Positions 13,256 through 25,860 of a DNA stretch of 64,000 bases are shown in pieces. The stretch's first letter is position 1, and each line of letters starts with the position of its first letter. The DNA is from Symsagittifera roscoffensis (taxonomy: Eukaryota > Xenacoelomorpha > Acoela > Convolutidae): the NCBI RefSeq assembly GCF_963678635.1, contig NC_087065.1, positions 22,463,254 through 22,527,253 of the forward strand. The letters run 5' to 3'. Both the position numbers and the translations under genes were made by a program. The notes under the pieces were generated by a model that saw only the letters and a list, made by a program, of their open reading frames with translations, did no database searches and was not told the origin of the DNA.

Positions 13256-14962
13256 TTTTACCAATCGAAATGATAATTATGAATGTATGCATGTATACAT
13301 ATTACGGCTTCATCCAACGGCACTCTTCCCCATCCCCAAATTCCCCTTCCACGAAATGTATATGTTTTGCTTCCTTCACGAATAACTTCACTCTTCTTGA
13401 ACACTCCCGACCCTTTATCCTTCCCCATGAATTTATCCAATCTTTTGAAGTTCCCTTTTTAGGGAACTGCTTAACACTAAATCACAAGCTATTCAACCTA
13501 ATACTGAATACTAACCATGATTTTCCGCCAACGCTGAAGAAGTTAATATCATCCGCGCAGCAGACCTCGTGCGGCCTTTTTTACCCACTAAAACATATTA
13601 TTCAAATACTCGCAGAACTTTTATTGCACTCATCCACAATTAAAACTCAGTATTCCAATGTTTTTATATGGAAATCAACTCTCAGTAAGTATAAATTCAT
13701 ATTTCTTTGTAATTCATTTCACCGTTTACTTTTAGACTTCATCAGTAATTTCTCTGAAAACAATATAAAATCCAAATTAAAATGAAAGTTTCAAAAGATT
13801 TTGTAAAAATTTCAATTGAAATCGGTAACTGGTTGTCAAAAACAAATAAATTGCCGTAAAATTCACACGCAGCAATGAACTATTTCAATATTGAGTAAAA
13901 AACTTAATCATACGCAGCAAAAAACTATTTTGAAGTACTTATTTGATAATGAGTAAAAAACTAAGATAAAAATTATTTTTTTTTTCATTCGTGCTCTTTT
14001 TTTGTAAATTTCAAATTGCTGTTTGACTTGTCCACATTTCACGCATTTCAGCGTAACTCGCCACCTCATTACTTGAAAACGAGTGTAGTTCTAGCTTGAC
14101 AAACTAACTGATAACAACTTTAACTCGCTTTCACACGTTTTAAATTTTCCCTTAACCCGGGCGGAAGAAGGAATTAAAGCTAAACTTGACAACCAACGCC
14201 GCTTACTAACACGACCATACCAACCACATGTACAGGAAAGTGTTACGGTACTAAATCAGATAAAACTCAAATTCATCTGAAAAAAAATGTTTGCACCGAA
14301 ATGAAGAAATTGATACGACCGCAAGAAAGGCTACGAAACTCAAAGAAAACACGAATCAAAAACAATCCATTTTTGAGAAAAGGGCACATTCAAAAAAATG
14401 GAAAAACACCTGATAAAAAAGAAAAAGGTTATACACAAAAAGAGACTCTTCTCAAAGAGTCACCTAAAGTACTTCTCCTCTAACCTCTACCAGTACCAGC
14501 TAGACGTCGGGACCCCGACCCCGACACAATTTTTCAGAGCAAAAGAAACGAGCAGCAAACCCTTTCAGGATATGAAGTGAAGTTAATATCGCAACAAAGG
14601 TATCCATTGAACAAGAACAAGGTTCAACTCGACATTGAACTCACAAATACTGATCCTAGTTTTTTGGCGCTTCATTCAGAAAAATTAAACCTATCTCACT
14701 ATTTGATATATAGTTATGAATGCACGCAGTCTCCTTCTATTTAGCAAATTCGGCACATCACTATATCAGTCTTCAACCTCGACACTAACTACAACCCTCG
14801 CAAATCTCTACTCCTTTCACGATAACAATTGTTTCACAAAGCCGAGCAACTGCTACTTTTTTCTCTTCACTCTTCTCAAAGAATCTACTTAAAGCGATCT
14901 CACTCCATCCATCCTTCACTCAAACAAATTAAAACTTAAAAACTTCCTAAGCCCCGGGGAGG
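13234..14962 (+). mobile_element. 3' internal part of a gypsy-like element, plus orientation
   Basis: The longest frame (13234-13785, 183 codons) contains YTYYGFIQRH and a Ser/Pro-rich stretch that parallels YTYYKFIQGH in the minus-strand frame at 21953-22165 of the large element. DNA at about 14088-14215 (AACTAACTGATAACAACTTTAACTCG, CACACGTTTTAAATTTTCCCTTAACCCGG) matches the reverse complement of about 21105-21215. It runs into a purine-rich CCCCGGGGAGG immediately before the LTR start at 14963. The protein of this 3' region is not recognised; it sits where env or accessory genes lie in LTR elements. It is decayed. Confidence 0.6.
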
Positions 14963-15264
14963 TGGAAGCAGCTCAAAACTAGTATAAAATATATCCAATT
15001 ATATTCCTGATAACTATTACTGCAAAGTACTTGGACCTAACCAATCATGATCCATGACTAAAATTTACATAAACTAGAAAGGCTGAAACTATTTATAGTT
15101 TCAGCCAGAGATGAATAAAATTAACACAGAAAGCAGTTGCTCTTCCTCTCCTCTAACCTCACAAAAATACCATTATATACTAGATCTATTGAGACTACAA
15201 AGTATAAGAGCAAGTTTGGGATCGGTATTAGACTAAGAAGTTGCATGAATCTATCCGGCCGAAA
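14963..15264 (+). mobile_element. Truncated 3' LTR of the gypsy-like family
   Basis: It starts TGGAAGCAGCTCAAAACTAGTATAA, aligning with the solo LTR at 1304, and ends after CTATCCGGCCGAAA, losing roughly the last quarter. The hairpin at 15081-15106 is intact (GGCTGAAACTAT, TT, ATAGTTTCAGCC). It is clearly diverged from the other three copies. Confidence 0.75.
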
Positions 15265-16218
15265 GCCACCCCAGAAATAAACTTCACGATCTTATTTGCT
15301 AAAATGTACTCTGGGACTGTTCTATTATCCCTTGCTAACAGGGGCGAACTTTGTGGAGCGGGACGGCGGATGCCCCCCTCTTCATAAATTTGACCTCCTG
15401 CCGACCCATATTATCCCCTCTTTCGTACCCTTTTACCATATCCATTTTTGGCAGAAAATCAATTTGGTTGACTTAAACAAATTGACAAAATATCAAAAAA
15501 GTGTTCCCATCGAGAAAAATCTACTTTCAAATATACATTTCAAAAATAATTCAAAAAAGCCAGTCTTTTTTACAATTTCATTGGAATTGCCAAAAATAAT
15601 TTTTTTTATATATATCTCCCCGGGACTCAAAGAAGGTAGAAGTTAAATAGTTACAAAATGCTTTATTTAGCTTCTAGTTACACCTTATCTGGTACAAATA
15701 ATTTGAATCAATTCAAAATGGCATAATTTTTGAGCAGAATCATTTTACCGCATTAATAGATGATTCTATGAAGCGTGCAAAACTTTGACAAAACGTCGAT
15801 TTAAAAAATGCCACGTCTTTTTTGATTTTTAAGTCAAAGATGAAAAATAAGTCAAAGAACAAAAAGCATGTCAGAAAATTGTGAAAACTTTTTCACTTAT
15901 TCACGCTAACACGTTTCATCACAATTAATTCCATCAAAGTCGTTTTATACAAGCTTTTGTAAATTGAAACTTAGAAAAATAAGGATACTGGAGATTTCCG
16001 AAGCAGTCGGTTATTTTTAATTACTTTTTTACCTTACATTTTTTGCTGTACAAGTAATAAAACCACCATTATGATCAATTAGTTTTTTTAATTAATCATC
16101 AGCAAAATTCAGAATAAGTTACCGCACTAAAGCTCAAATATGGCGCTCATTTGACAATTTTGCGCCAGATTTGTGAACTGATTGATTCATGCTTCTAGTA
16201 AAAAGCGGCTGTTTTTTG
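15265..16218. other. Intergenic, AT-rich, no gene recognised
   Basis: The 116-codon frame at 15296-15646 starts next to LTR debris and has no recognisable features. I treat it as chance. Confidence 0.4.
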
Positions 16219-16224
16219 TATAAA
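16219..16224 (+). promoter_or_regulatory. Candidate TATA box of the first lectin-like gene
   Basis: TATAAA lies 66 nt upstream of the ATG at 16290. The context TTGATTGCAG at 16268-16277 could alternatively be a 3' splice site of a 5'-UTR intron, so promoter placement is tentative. Confidence 0.35.
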
Positions 16225-16289
16225 TTTATTTCAATTATTGCTTAAGTATTCAGTAATTTTTACTCAATTGATTGCAGCCTGTGTTCATA

Positions 16290-16950
16290 ATGCTGTCGCT
16301 ACAAATCGTGATTTTTTTATTTGTATTTGGACTTTTTGCGTGTAAGAAATCGATGAGATGTCCGTTAAACTATTTCTACGTTCCGGATTCGGGAGATAAA
16401 TGTCTGCTAATGAGCAATAGTTTTGATGAATCCAAAGTATTTGACAACCTACAGGATGCCTTCGACTACTGCAAATCTGAGTATGCAATTATTTTCACCT
16501 AAACATCTTTAGAATTTACCCATCATTTGCATCATAAACAATATTTTTGAAAATTTTAGAAACAAAAAACTGTATGAACCAACCACAGACGTTGAGGAGG
16601 GCCAAAGCGAACTAGAAAGAGTAAAAACGGGATTCCTTGCCGGGAATCCTGGAACATCCGAAGTGCCACAGTATTGGGTGGGCATCGGAAAGACGGAGCT
16701 GAGAGTGAAAAGGACAGGCATCGTAGTTGTGGATGACAAGAAGTGGAGATACATTTCAAATGGAAAGAAGATCCCCGACAACTTCTTATCCGAACAGGAG
16801 AAGAATGAAGCTGATGAAAGGGCTGAATGGTGCTCATCAGTGCACGGTGAAACACTGGTCAAGGTTCCATGCAACAAGCGGACACATGATTCCCTACCCG
16901 CTCTTTGCGAATCTGGCTCTCTTCTGAGAAGCGGTCGATATAAAAACTGA
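16290..16950 (+). CDS. Secreted C-type-lectin-like protein 1, two exons
   Basis: Exons 16290-16480 and 16560-16950, joined by a 79 bp intron (GTATGC...TTTTAG) in phase 2, give a 193-residue protein. It starts with a hydrophobic signal peptide (MLSLQIVIFLFVFGLFA). A single C-type lectin-like domain follows: CPLNYFY, KCLLM, DYCKS, LYEP, YWVGIG, KWRYISNG, EWCSS, VPC, ALCES. The six cysteines have the spacing of a long-form domain. The calcium/sugar signatures (EPN or QPD, and WND) are not visible, so sugar binding is doubtful. It is paralogous to the gene at 49140-50887: the intron after DYCK is at the same place and phase, and C-K-x-x-x-x-x-LYEP keeps its length. AATAAA at 17205-17210 could end the transcript. 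The role is probably extracellular recognition or defence (inference from family). Confidence 0.8.
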
Positions 16951-17688
16951 TTAAATTTTTGAACTGACTTGAATGTAAGATTTGACTTTCAAATATTGAC
17001 TAAATACATTACAACCAAGTTAATTGAACTTTCGTTGAAAGCATTTCTTTGCATAATTTAGCACCAAAATTATAGTAAAAAAATGCAACTTTTTGTATTA
17101 AGGAACTAGGCTTCTCTTTCGACAGATATTCAAAAGAGTTTTCGACAGTTTTTCTTTCTTCGCGCCATTTGCAATAGAAAAAAAAAGATGAAAACAGAAA
17201 AATCAATAAATACTTTTGGAAATCTGATTTTGATTTAATTTGAAAAAAATTAGAAAAAAAAACTGTCGAAGTTGACACAGAGCAAAAATTCAGTCACCTT
17301 TCTGTCGGAACCTTGGAACTGTTTTTTTCTTCAGAAAAGATAGGGAAAAAATTCTAATTTCAAACACCCTCTCTTCAACCTGTACAATTTTTCATCTTTT
17401 AGGAATTTTGGAAAATAATTGACAATCTTGTCCAAATCAGATCTCCAGAAAAATTGTCAAAAAAATTTGCAGAAAAACTTCTGATAGCAATTGGAATAAT
17501 AACACGGCAAAATGTTCAGAGCTTCATTTCATGGATTTTAATTAGTTTGAGGTACTTTATACTAAATAGGTATATCAACTCAAATATTTATTTTGTCGAA
17601 ATTTGGCAAAGAAATGCGATTACAAGGGAATGAGTACCTAGCACCACGCAAAGTACTACCATGATAACTGCTCATACTGCAAAGATAT
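16951..17688. other. 3' flank of lectin-like gene 1, AT-rich
   Basis: It contains the polyadenylation-like AATAAA at 17205-17210. No other feature is seen. The minus-strand frames here are AT-rich chance. Confidence 0.4.
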
Positions 17689-18078
17689 TGAGTTATGTAC
17701 GAGGTACTGTACTCACAGAGTAATTCCAGATAAGGTACACCGTCTGTTCGTCATGCTATTTTATTTTCGGCCGGATAGATTCGTGCAACTTCTTAGTCTA
17801 ATACCAATCTTAATCTTACTCCTAAATTTCTTAGTCTCAATAGATTTGGGTATACTGGTATTTACTGGTTAGCTCTTGGAGTTTATCCAGAAGGAGAACA
17901 ACTGTAGTCTAAGATTTATTCAAATTGTTCTGGTGCTAAAACTACAAGTAGTTTCAGCACTTACAAAAAAGTGTCAATGTTAGTGATCGAATATGGTTTG
18001 TTAGTTAGTATTATTTCATAGAGATAGTTTTATGAATAATATATTTGGTTTATAAATACCAGTTTAGAACTGGTTCCA
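17689..18078 (-). repeat. 3' LTR of the giant gypsy-like element
   Basis: On the plus strand it runs TGAGTTATGTACGAGG to AACTGGTTCCA (390 bp). It aligns along its length with 43981-44355 and, inverted, with 1304-1724. The hairpin at 17933-17960 has one mismatch. It differs considerably from the right LTR, so the insertion is old. Confidence 0.75.
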
Positions 18079-18128
18079 CCCATCCGGGGTTTAGAGAGTT
18101 TTTAGTTTTTAATTGCTTATTGCAGTGA
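18079..18128 (-). other. 3' internal end and purine tract next to the LTR
   Basis: The minus strand reads ...CCCCGGATGGG directly before the LTR, comparable to AAGCCCCGGGGAGG before the LTR at 14963. About 50 bp here match 44356-44405. It is a probable polypurine-tract region. Confidence 0.45.
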
Positions 18129-18500
18129 AGGACGGGGAGGTATTTTTCTCTGAAGGACGGGGAGGTAAATAATCTAATTACAGTGCTGAGATAACTATCT
18201 TTTTCTGCAAATTAATTTCCTTTTTTCTGCTGTATAACCTTCTTCTGCAAATAAAAGTTTTTCTCGTTTCCCAAATTTATTTTGTTCGCTCGTCTGATTC
18301 GATCAACCAATGACTACCTGTTTTTCTGCTGATAAATATTTTCTGCTAGAAATAACTTTTTTCTGCAAAAAAAATTTCTTTTTCTGTCGAATAATTTTTC
18401 TGCAAAACAGTTTTCTTTTCTGTTGAAAAGCTATAATTTTCTTTTTCTACTAAATTGTTTTTCTGTAACTGTCTTTTTCTTTTTCCAAATTCGATTTTTC
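18128..18500. repeat. GAAGGACGGGGAGG direct repeat and TTTTTCTGC-rich repeats
   Basis: GAAGGACGGGGAGGTA occurs twice (about 18128 and 18152). From about 18199 to 18490 the motif TTTTTCTGC or TTTTCTG recurs every 18-35 bp. There is no coding potential. On the minus strand the tract is GCAGAAAAA-rich. Confidence 0.6.
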
Positions 18501-18753
18501 AATACAGATTTTCGAATAAAGCATGTATGGAATTTTCCAAATTTTAGGGTTTGATAATATAATGCACGGATGTTTTGTTTTTATTCGAATAAATTTTCTA
18601 GTTCAGACTAATCTCTATCTAAACGACTGTATTTTTGTTTTTAGAGAATTTTCATTTAGTGCTTGAAGGTCAGAAAGATCAAAGGCGAAAATAATGAAAA
18701 AAGAGCAAAAAAAATCCGACTGATTTCTAGCTGTTAAATTTTGGGTATCGTTT

Positions 18754-20040
18754 TTGAGTTTCTTGTATTGTAAAACAGTTAATCATACTTATCTTAAACA
18801 GAAACTAAAAGGGTTAAATTTTTCCGAAGAAGCTATAGAAATGATCAATTCCTTTATCACCAACCGAAGTCAGAAAACAATTGTTAACAACACCGAATCC
18901 GATTGGATTGCACTTGAGCAGGGTGTCCCACAGGGCACTGTCCTTGGCCCTATAATATTCAATCTCTACAATAACGATCTCAACAAACAAATTGACAAAA
19001 CATGTAAAATAGTCCAATATGCGGATGATACTTTATTATTCTGTGAAAATAACGATCCACAAAAAGCTATTAAAGCACTAGAAGCCAATTGCAGTCTATT
19101 GTCAAATTATTTTTTAGAATACTCCTTTCAATTGGATGCAAAAAAAAACAGAACTCATCGTTTTCAGCAAAAAACATTCAAGGAAAAAGGATGAAAAGTA
19201 TACTATAACTTTAGATGATAAAATAATTGAGGAAAAAATCAATGTTAAATACCTAGGAGTAGTTTTAGATCAGTTTCTCACATTCCAAGATGAAATCAAA
19301 AAAATTCTCAGGAAAATGGCATGCGGAATACTTCAATCAATCAAAAAGCCATTGCCAGTGAAAACAAGACTCTTGATAATGCATGCACTGGTAATTATTC
19401 ATTTGCATTACCCAGCAATTCTTTTAAGTGGAATATCCGCTAACCTAATGATATCTCTAGAAAAACAGTTAAGCGGGGCAGTAAAAACTTGCTGCAATCG
19501 TGTAAAATACGACTCATCTTCAGACTTGAAGCTAAAACACAATATATTACCAGTAACAATGTTTCTGGACTATAAAATATTATGTCACTTTTGGAAAATA
19601 CAAATACAATTATTGCCAGCCTATTATAACCTTGAGTATGATAACCACCAAATAGATATTAATACAAGAAACGAAAAATTATATTTCGGCGACAGATACA
19701 ATGGGCAATACATAGAAAATTCCTTCTTTAAAAAGTCCCTCATAATCTGGAACAAACTAACAGATGATAAAGTCAACTTTAAAGACATAGTAACATACAG
19801 AAAAGCAAAGATGAAATTCAAAAATTATTATTTGTTATTATTTAAAGAAGACCCCTCTGTGGCAACTCATGGTTAAGTTTCATGGAAAAGCTTCAACATT
19901 TATTTATAAACCACCTTGAAGCTCTCAGGTGAAAAGTAATCGTCGATAATTGTAATCGAGTTTGTTTTATTTATTGTTATTGTAACTATGTGTATCTAAT
20001 GATGTTATAATATTTTCATGAACTCATAGAAAAAAAACAG
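18754..20040 (+). pseudogene. 5'-truncated LINE: reverse transcriptase fragment
   Basis: The first frame (18754-19194) covers the reverse transcriptase palm: VNHTYLKQKLKGLNF, GVPQGTVLGPIIFNLYNNDL, and the catalytic QYADDTLLF with both aspartates. A frameshift in the A-run at 19140-19148 moves the reading to 19136-19876, which continues with YLGVVLD, the LPVKTRLLIMHALV region and a C-terminal tail ending at the stop 19874-19876. This is a Jockey/CR1-like arrangement (established motif order); the exact clade is not resolved. Upstream coding sequence (fingers, endonuclease, ORF1) is missing, as in 5'-truncated insertions. The 3' end is near an A-rich stretch at 20030-20040. It lies inside the 3' part of the giant minus-strand element. 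Confidence 0.8.
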
Positions 20041-23000
20041 AAAACATTTGACATACACTTGTGTATTGAAATTAATTTCGATGTGCAATTAAAGTGTTTT
20101 TTTTTAGTTTTTTTTTAGGGTTTGAGCATTGACTTCTTGAAGAGAGGAAAAATGTAGTTGTTTGGGCAGAGAGAAGAACATTGTTTGTTTGTGTTCCAAA
20201 TGTGGGTCGCGTTTGATAGTGAATCGTCTTGGATGATTGTATCTAGACTTCAGATCGATAAAATGATGTGTTGGTTTCGTTAAGCTTAGAGCGAGGCTAC
20301 GTGCAAGATGAAGTTTGGTTTTTCCGTGTGAAACTTCAAATGACTAGGATCGGTATGTGAGATCAACATCGGGTTGGCCGTTGGTCTGTTTCAATGGTTT
20401 TCCTTTGCTGCGATGTTGAGCCCATACTTTAAATCCTTTGAGGTTAGTGACTAGGGCAGCAACCCTAATAGATTTGATATTCCAGAGTTTAAAATGTAAT
20501 CGAGTTTTCATCTCCTTTTGCTGCTCGTTTTGTTGGCTCTAAGAATTTTTTTTTTCAAGTTAAATTGCATTTTTATATCTACATCTTGTTAGTGAAGTCA
20601 GTTTTCAGACATGATTTATTGTTGGTTATGTTCACAAAAGCGTTTTTATTTTAGTTCGGTTATTTTAAAGAGTCGCTCACCCTAGAGCAATTCTCGTCAA
20701 AAAAAGAGTGTGGGTCACAAAGCGTGGTTGTAACGCAGTGAGTTAGGCCGGCTATACAGCATGCTCAGGAAGTCCCTCTGGTTAGTGAGGCCAGTAGTAT
20801 TCTTTTATCTTCTCTTTGGGCAGAGTCACTTTTTGTTTTCCACCTTTTATTTCATTTTTTTAGGTGTTTTTCTATTTTTTATTTTGGTTGTGTCCTCTTC
20901 TCAAAAGTAGAATTATTTGTTTTTTGAATTTGTTTTTTTGACTTTTTAGTGTGTTATTTGGTTTCAATAAGACTTGAAAGTGAGTTTCAAAAGAATAGTT
21001 TATCTAGTTTTAATCTGGGTTTAATCCGGTTTGGGTACAGTGGGCCTTTCTTTCTTATTCATGCTATCAGTTTGTGGTTTTGTGGCATTAGTAAGCTGCT
21101 TTGGTTAGTTTAAGCTTACTCTGAAATTTCTTTCCAACCGGGTTAAAGGAAAGTTTGAAACGTGTGAAAACAAGTTAGAGTTGTTATCAGTTAATTTTGA
21201 AACTAGAAATTCATCTATTAGGCAATTCTTAGTGGGCGAGTTTAAGAGTTTGCGGAAAGAGTGTGTGAATTGTGGGCGACTTAATATATAAATTTTAAAT
21301 TTATGAAGAAAGCGTCTCATAGAAAATGTTTTTTTTTTAAAATTTTTTTTCGGCAATTTTTTTGAATTTACTGCTCTAACTGTATAATTTTACAAGCAAG
21401 TTTTTATTGTAATGCTTTTAAATGAAAATTTACTGCTTTAAAAATTTCATTCATTTGTTAAGTAAGATTTTAGAAGCTCTACAAAATATTTTACCATTTT
21501 TTGTGTGAGTTTTGTTCGTTTTTAGATGAATGATCGGTGAAATCTAATAAAAGGTCTTGAGACATTTGTGCAAAAATTGTGAGTGGTTTCAGATATTTTT
21601 TAGTTGAAGTATTTAATTATACTTACAAAGGGTTGTCTTCATCAACCAATCTATTCGAGAAGTTAGTGCGAATTGTGTCTGATGATGTGTGAAATTTTGC
21701 AAGCATGCGGATGATTTTTTTAATTTGAAGCAGAAGCCAGAGAAACTCAAGCGCTCGGATGGTATTTAGTTCTTTATTATTCAGTGAGAATTCATGCGGT
21801 TTGTTCTGGATTAAATTATAAAGTTTATGGTGATAATTAACATTATGTATGTTTTCTAGTATGAGGATTTCAACGGGCTGTATATATTCGTGGGGGTTGA
21901 TTAGTGGGCTGGAGTCATCAACATCGAAGGATCTGGTTAGTGGGCAGAATGTTTACATTTGTCGAATGGGATCATAGTTACGGAGGATTCCGTGAAGACT
22001 AGTATTTTTTATACAATCAGTAAAATTGAGGAAGTATGGTGAAATGTATTTGGAGTTAATGAATTTAAATCTATGTTGTGAGCTTTGTGACTGTGTGTTA
22101 GTTGTATAGTGGCCTTGGATGAATTTATAGTATGTGTATGTGTGTGTAAATTTTGTGCGTAACATAATTTCATGTGAACAGTGCTAATCACGTTCCTTAG
22201 ATGATAGGAAATGAAAGGTTAGTGCAAAGTGGTTGAAAGTATTGAAATATGATTTATGTGCTGTAGTGTTTTTCACTGCAGTGGCGTTGATGTTGTCTTA
22301 TTTCTTATTTGTGATATCTATAATGAATACGTATTCTGACTTGATAAAAAATTTCTCAGTTAATTGAGAATTGATATTACGGTTGTCTTCAATAGTTGTG
22401 TCCTCGATATAGCGTGCAAAAGCGTGGTCATAACGATTAATGGAAAATCTGTTAGCTCGTGGTGCTATAAATATGTTTAGTGTCTGATTTAGTCCTTTAG
22501 TAGTGATTGTTTCTCGTGTAGTAAAGTTGTTAGTTTGTGTAAATGGGATTGGTGTATAAGGGGAGAACTAATGGATTAGTAAAGGCGTAGTATGAGGTCC
22601 ATGATAGTTTTGGAAACAGGCTATACTCATCAACGAAGTTCAATTGGTGGTTGTTAGTGGTCTTGTAGTAAGTGTATTGTGGTGAGTGATCTGGTAGTAA
22701 GTGTATTGTAAGTGAGTGGATGAAGGGAAAACAGTCGGGCTGGTCGGGGATGGCTGATTAGTTGGGATTGTGCATTGAGATGTGTACATTTGAAAACTCT
22801 GTGGGCTCTTTTTTCTATTTCGTAGGGTAATTGGTTTGAGGATTCAGAGGTTGATATGAAGTGCGATAGCTGATGAATTGTTAGTGAATTAGTATTTTGA
22901 AGCTGTTGTTGCAGTGTGATGAAGTTATATAATTCATGCTCTAGTTCGTCGGTGACGGGGCTAGGTGGGTCGGGCTGATCACTGGTCATTGGGGAAAGAA

Positions 23001-23888
23001 TGGGAGTGGGGTCAGTATAGGAAGAGGGGGCTGGAAGGGTTCATTGAGAGTTTGGGGAGTAAGAGACTTCAAGGGGGGTTGCGAAAAAGTGGATGGACTG
23101 GGTTCGGAGTCTTTGAATTGGTCTGGGGTATTTATGTCGGAATTATTGAAACGATAAATTGTGTTCAAAATGTTTTGTGTGGAATCATCGGAACCCATGC
23201 ACGGTGAGTTAGTGGTCAATGTGGGTAAAGGAGAAGAAGTCAGATCGGAAAGGGAAATACGAGAGGAGTGACGTTGGAGGCTGGATGGGTAGGAAAGGCA
23301 ACGGTTAAGGAATCCAATCTGGCGGCTCAGCTTGGGCTAAAAAGAGTGTTGTTTTGAGAACGGAAATTGGTGATATGTTGTTGTTCTACAATCTGTTTAT
23401 ATGTGTCGTCCATATTTGGTTCGTGGAGTGCTATTTGAGCTGGCGAGTCATTTTTACAACGTAAGCGTGTTCCTTGATATAGTATAGTATCACTTTTTAA
23501 GTCACGTGTTAATTATACGTTTTCTTATTGAAATTTCCAATCGAAAAAAAAATTTTTTTTGGTATCTTTCATTTTTTTTGTGTCAGCATTACAGTTAGAG
23601 AGATTATTAACTCGAATGTGTGATAACAAGTTTTTGTCACGTAGATCATAAATTAAACGTCCGTGAGCGCCGTGGAACGGCTATTTAGCGTCTAATTTAA
23701 TACAACCTTGGTATCTTTCGAGTTCTGCTTGATGTGCAGTGTCTGAGAAAACTTGAAAATTTACTAATTTGCGATTTGAGCCTTTAATCGTGGTTGATTT
23801 TAATCGTTTTAGTTCGTTTTTGCAAATTTCATGGTTAAGATGCAAATGCGTTTTGATATTTTTTTGATAAAAGGATTCGTGATCGAAT

Positions 23889-24347
23889 CTATATTTGTTT
23901 CCATTCGAAACTTGTGAGCAATGTAATTTTTTTCTGAAAATTTTGCTGTGACTTTATATCCTGCTGAAATTGTAGCTCGTGATTTTGATTATGAGCTACC
24001 CTCCTTTCATTGGTCTGAAACGCTCTCAACCTAGGAGTTTGCATTGCGGAGACTGCTCCGAGCAACACCCTTCTTATCAGAAGGAACTCAGGGATTTTCT
24101 CTGGCAGCTTCTTGCAATCACCCCAACCTTTCGTCTCTTCTCTCACCTTGTGGTATGCTGCAGTGAGTCGGGGACTTTTTGTGATTCCGCCATTTGTCTT
24201 GTCATGGGGCCTCGGATTCCAGAGCTTCGGAAATACTTCAATGTGCCCTCTGTCCACTTCTCCCATGCGATCACGGAAGTGATCAACGATGTTGACGACC
24301 GTCATCTCTGGCTCCGATATCTTTGCAAACAAAAGATCTTCGGTCAT
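23889..24347 (-). CDS. Unrecognised ORF in a GC-richer island of the giant element
   Basis: A 152-codon open frame. From about 24030 to 24340 the DNA is visibly richer in G and C than the surrounding AT-rich element, with sharp edges. The frame reads MTEDLLFAKISEPEMTVVNI, then a Pro/Arg/Lys-rich middle (LWNPRPHDKTNGG), and ends in a Gln-rich tail (HELQFQQDIKSQQ) whose base composition is again that of the element. No domain is recognised. It may be a captured host exon joined in frame, or part of an accessory gene. The opposite strand is also open (23979-24404), which is expected for a GC-rich island and weakens the case for either frame. Confidence 0.35.
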   Translation of the reverse strand: MTEDLLFAKISEPEMTVVNIVDHFRDRMGEVDRGHIEVFPKLWNPRPHDKTNGGITKSPRLTAAYHKVREETKGWGDCKKLPEKIPEFLLIRRVLLGAVSAMQTPRLRAFQTNERRVAHNQNHELQFQQDIKSQQNFQKKITLLTSFEWKQI

Positions 24348-25860
24348 GAGTTCTCGTGGTTCAGATTCGCATTGAGTTACTTGATTTATTGCGTACTTTT
24401 GTAATGTTTTTTGTTGATTTTCTTCACAGTCATAATGTGTAACTAGAAGGTCTTGTGGTTGTGTTCGGGGGAAGCAATTTGATGAGTTGTAATTTCGAAA
24501 AAAACAAGGAAGGGAGAGAGGCTTTTAAGGAAAAAAAACCATAAAAAGATAAATGTGTAAGATAAACCTGAATATGGGTTTTAGAATGCTATATATATCC
24601 AAGTGTCTTTTTTGTTCTGTTGTATTAAATGAGGAGGATAAAAATTGAGCTGTCACATTTGGTGGAGCTAGGGGTTGTGGTTGATGGACTAATTTATTCA
24701 TTTTCACTGTTATTTCAAATTTAAGTGTTAGATTGTGTTGTGAAAGAATCTGATTTTGTGTTCCTGTATATCTTTGTGAATATCGTGTCTGTTTTGTAAT
24801 CTGCTGCTTAGTGCCCAATTATGCAATCTATTGCTATCAAGATGTTGACCAAACAGGGGAGGAGGTGCTACGAGTGTATTCCAATCTAATCGTCAGGTTT
24901 ATTAGTGGCCAAAAGTTGTAGGGAAATTTAGGGGGAAATGCAAAGGTTGGAGTTTGACTTGTTGTTGAAGGGGTTGATGGTAGTGATAGGTTTTCTGGTA
25001 ATGACAAGGAGGTTACTGTTGATATATCTACTGGGTCGTAGACTAAATTTGGTTCGCCTTGAGTTAATGCTTGTGTAATCCAATGTGGATGACGTTGAGT
25101 TGAAGTGGGAGGCTTAAAAGGGTTTTCACGAACTTGTTCGGAAGTTTGTGTTGATCGTAAAAATCTGATACAATATTTGAAGTATTTTTGGTGAAACTGT
25201 TTTTAGTGATAAGAGGTAATTTGGATTAAATTACTAGATAGGTCTGAAGGGTTTGGAGATGGTGATGAGGGTATATTAAAATGAACTTTGAGTGCTGCAA
25301 AAATTCTATTTCTTCGGGGTTGGATAATTTGAATTTCTAATGTAGATGTTTTGATTTTGGTTTTGGCTTGGATGTCTAGTTCTATTTAGGTCTTATTGGA
25401 GGGAAGGATAAATGTTATAAATTGCTTCGTATTGTGGTTCGCTAAGAAGTGCGTGGCGGATTGCTGGTACCAAAAGTTCAGATAATGATGCGTGTCTTTC
25501 TTCGAATGTATAGGGATTTACTTGGAAAAAAAAGCGTGTAGATGATTGAGATTGATAGGTTTGATTAGATGTTGGTGTTGTTTGGGGTTCATGGGATGTC
25601 GTGGTCGGTGGGGGTTGTTGGGTTGGTTGTTGATTAGCAATTTTGGAATTTTTCGACAGTTTTTCTCTTATTAATGAAACCTATGCTGTTTATAGTATTC
25701 TTCTATAGAAAATGGTTAAGGAGATTGTTACTAGTGCAAAACTGATTATTTTTTTAATTCCTGTATCAAATTTAGGGAAACTAGAAAGGTGAGAAAAATT
25801 ATAAAAAGAAGAAAGATGTCTTTCTTATTGAATAAATGTCACAACATTTAAAAAGTTGTT

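Noticed and set aside
15296-15646. 116-codon ORF after the truncated LTR
   Set aside because: No homology features and it begins at LTR debris.
16509-16877. Two minus-strand ORFs of 122 and 99 codons
   Set aside because: They are antisense to exon 2 of the first lectin-like gene, which has clear domain motifs on the plus strand.
23979-24404. 141-codon plus-strand ORF in the GC-rich island
   Set aside because: It lies opposite the minus-strand frame that follows the element's orientation. Its sequence shows no domain, and low stop frequency is expected at this base composition.
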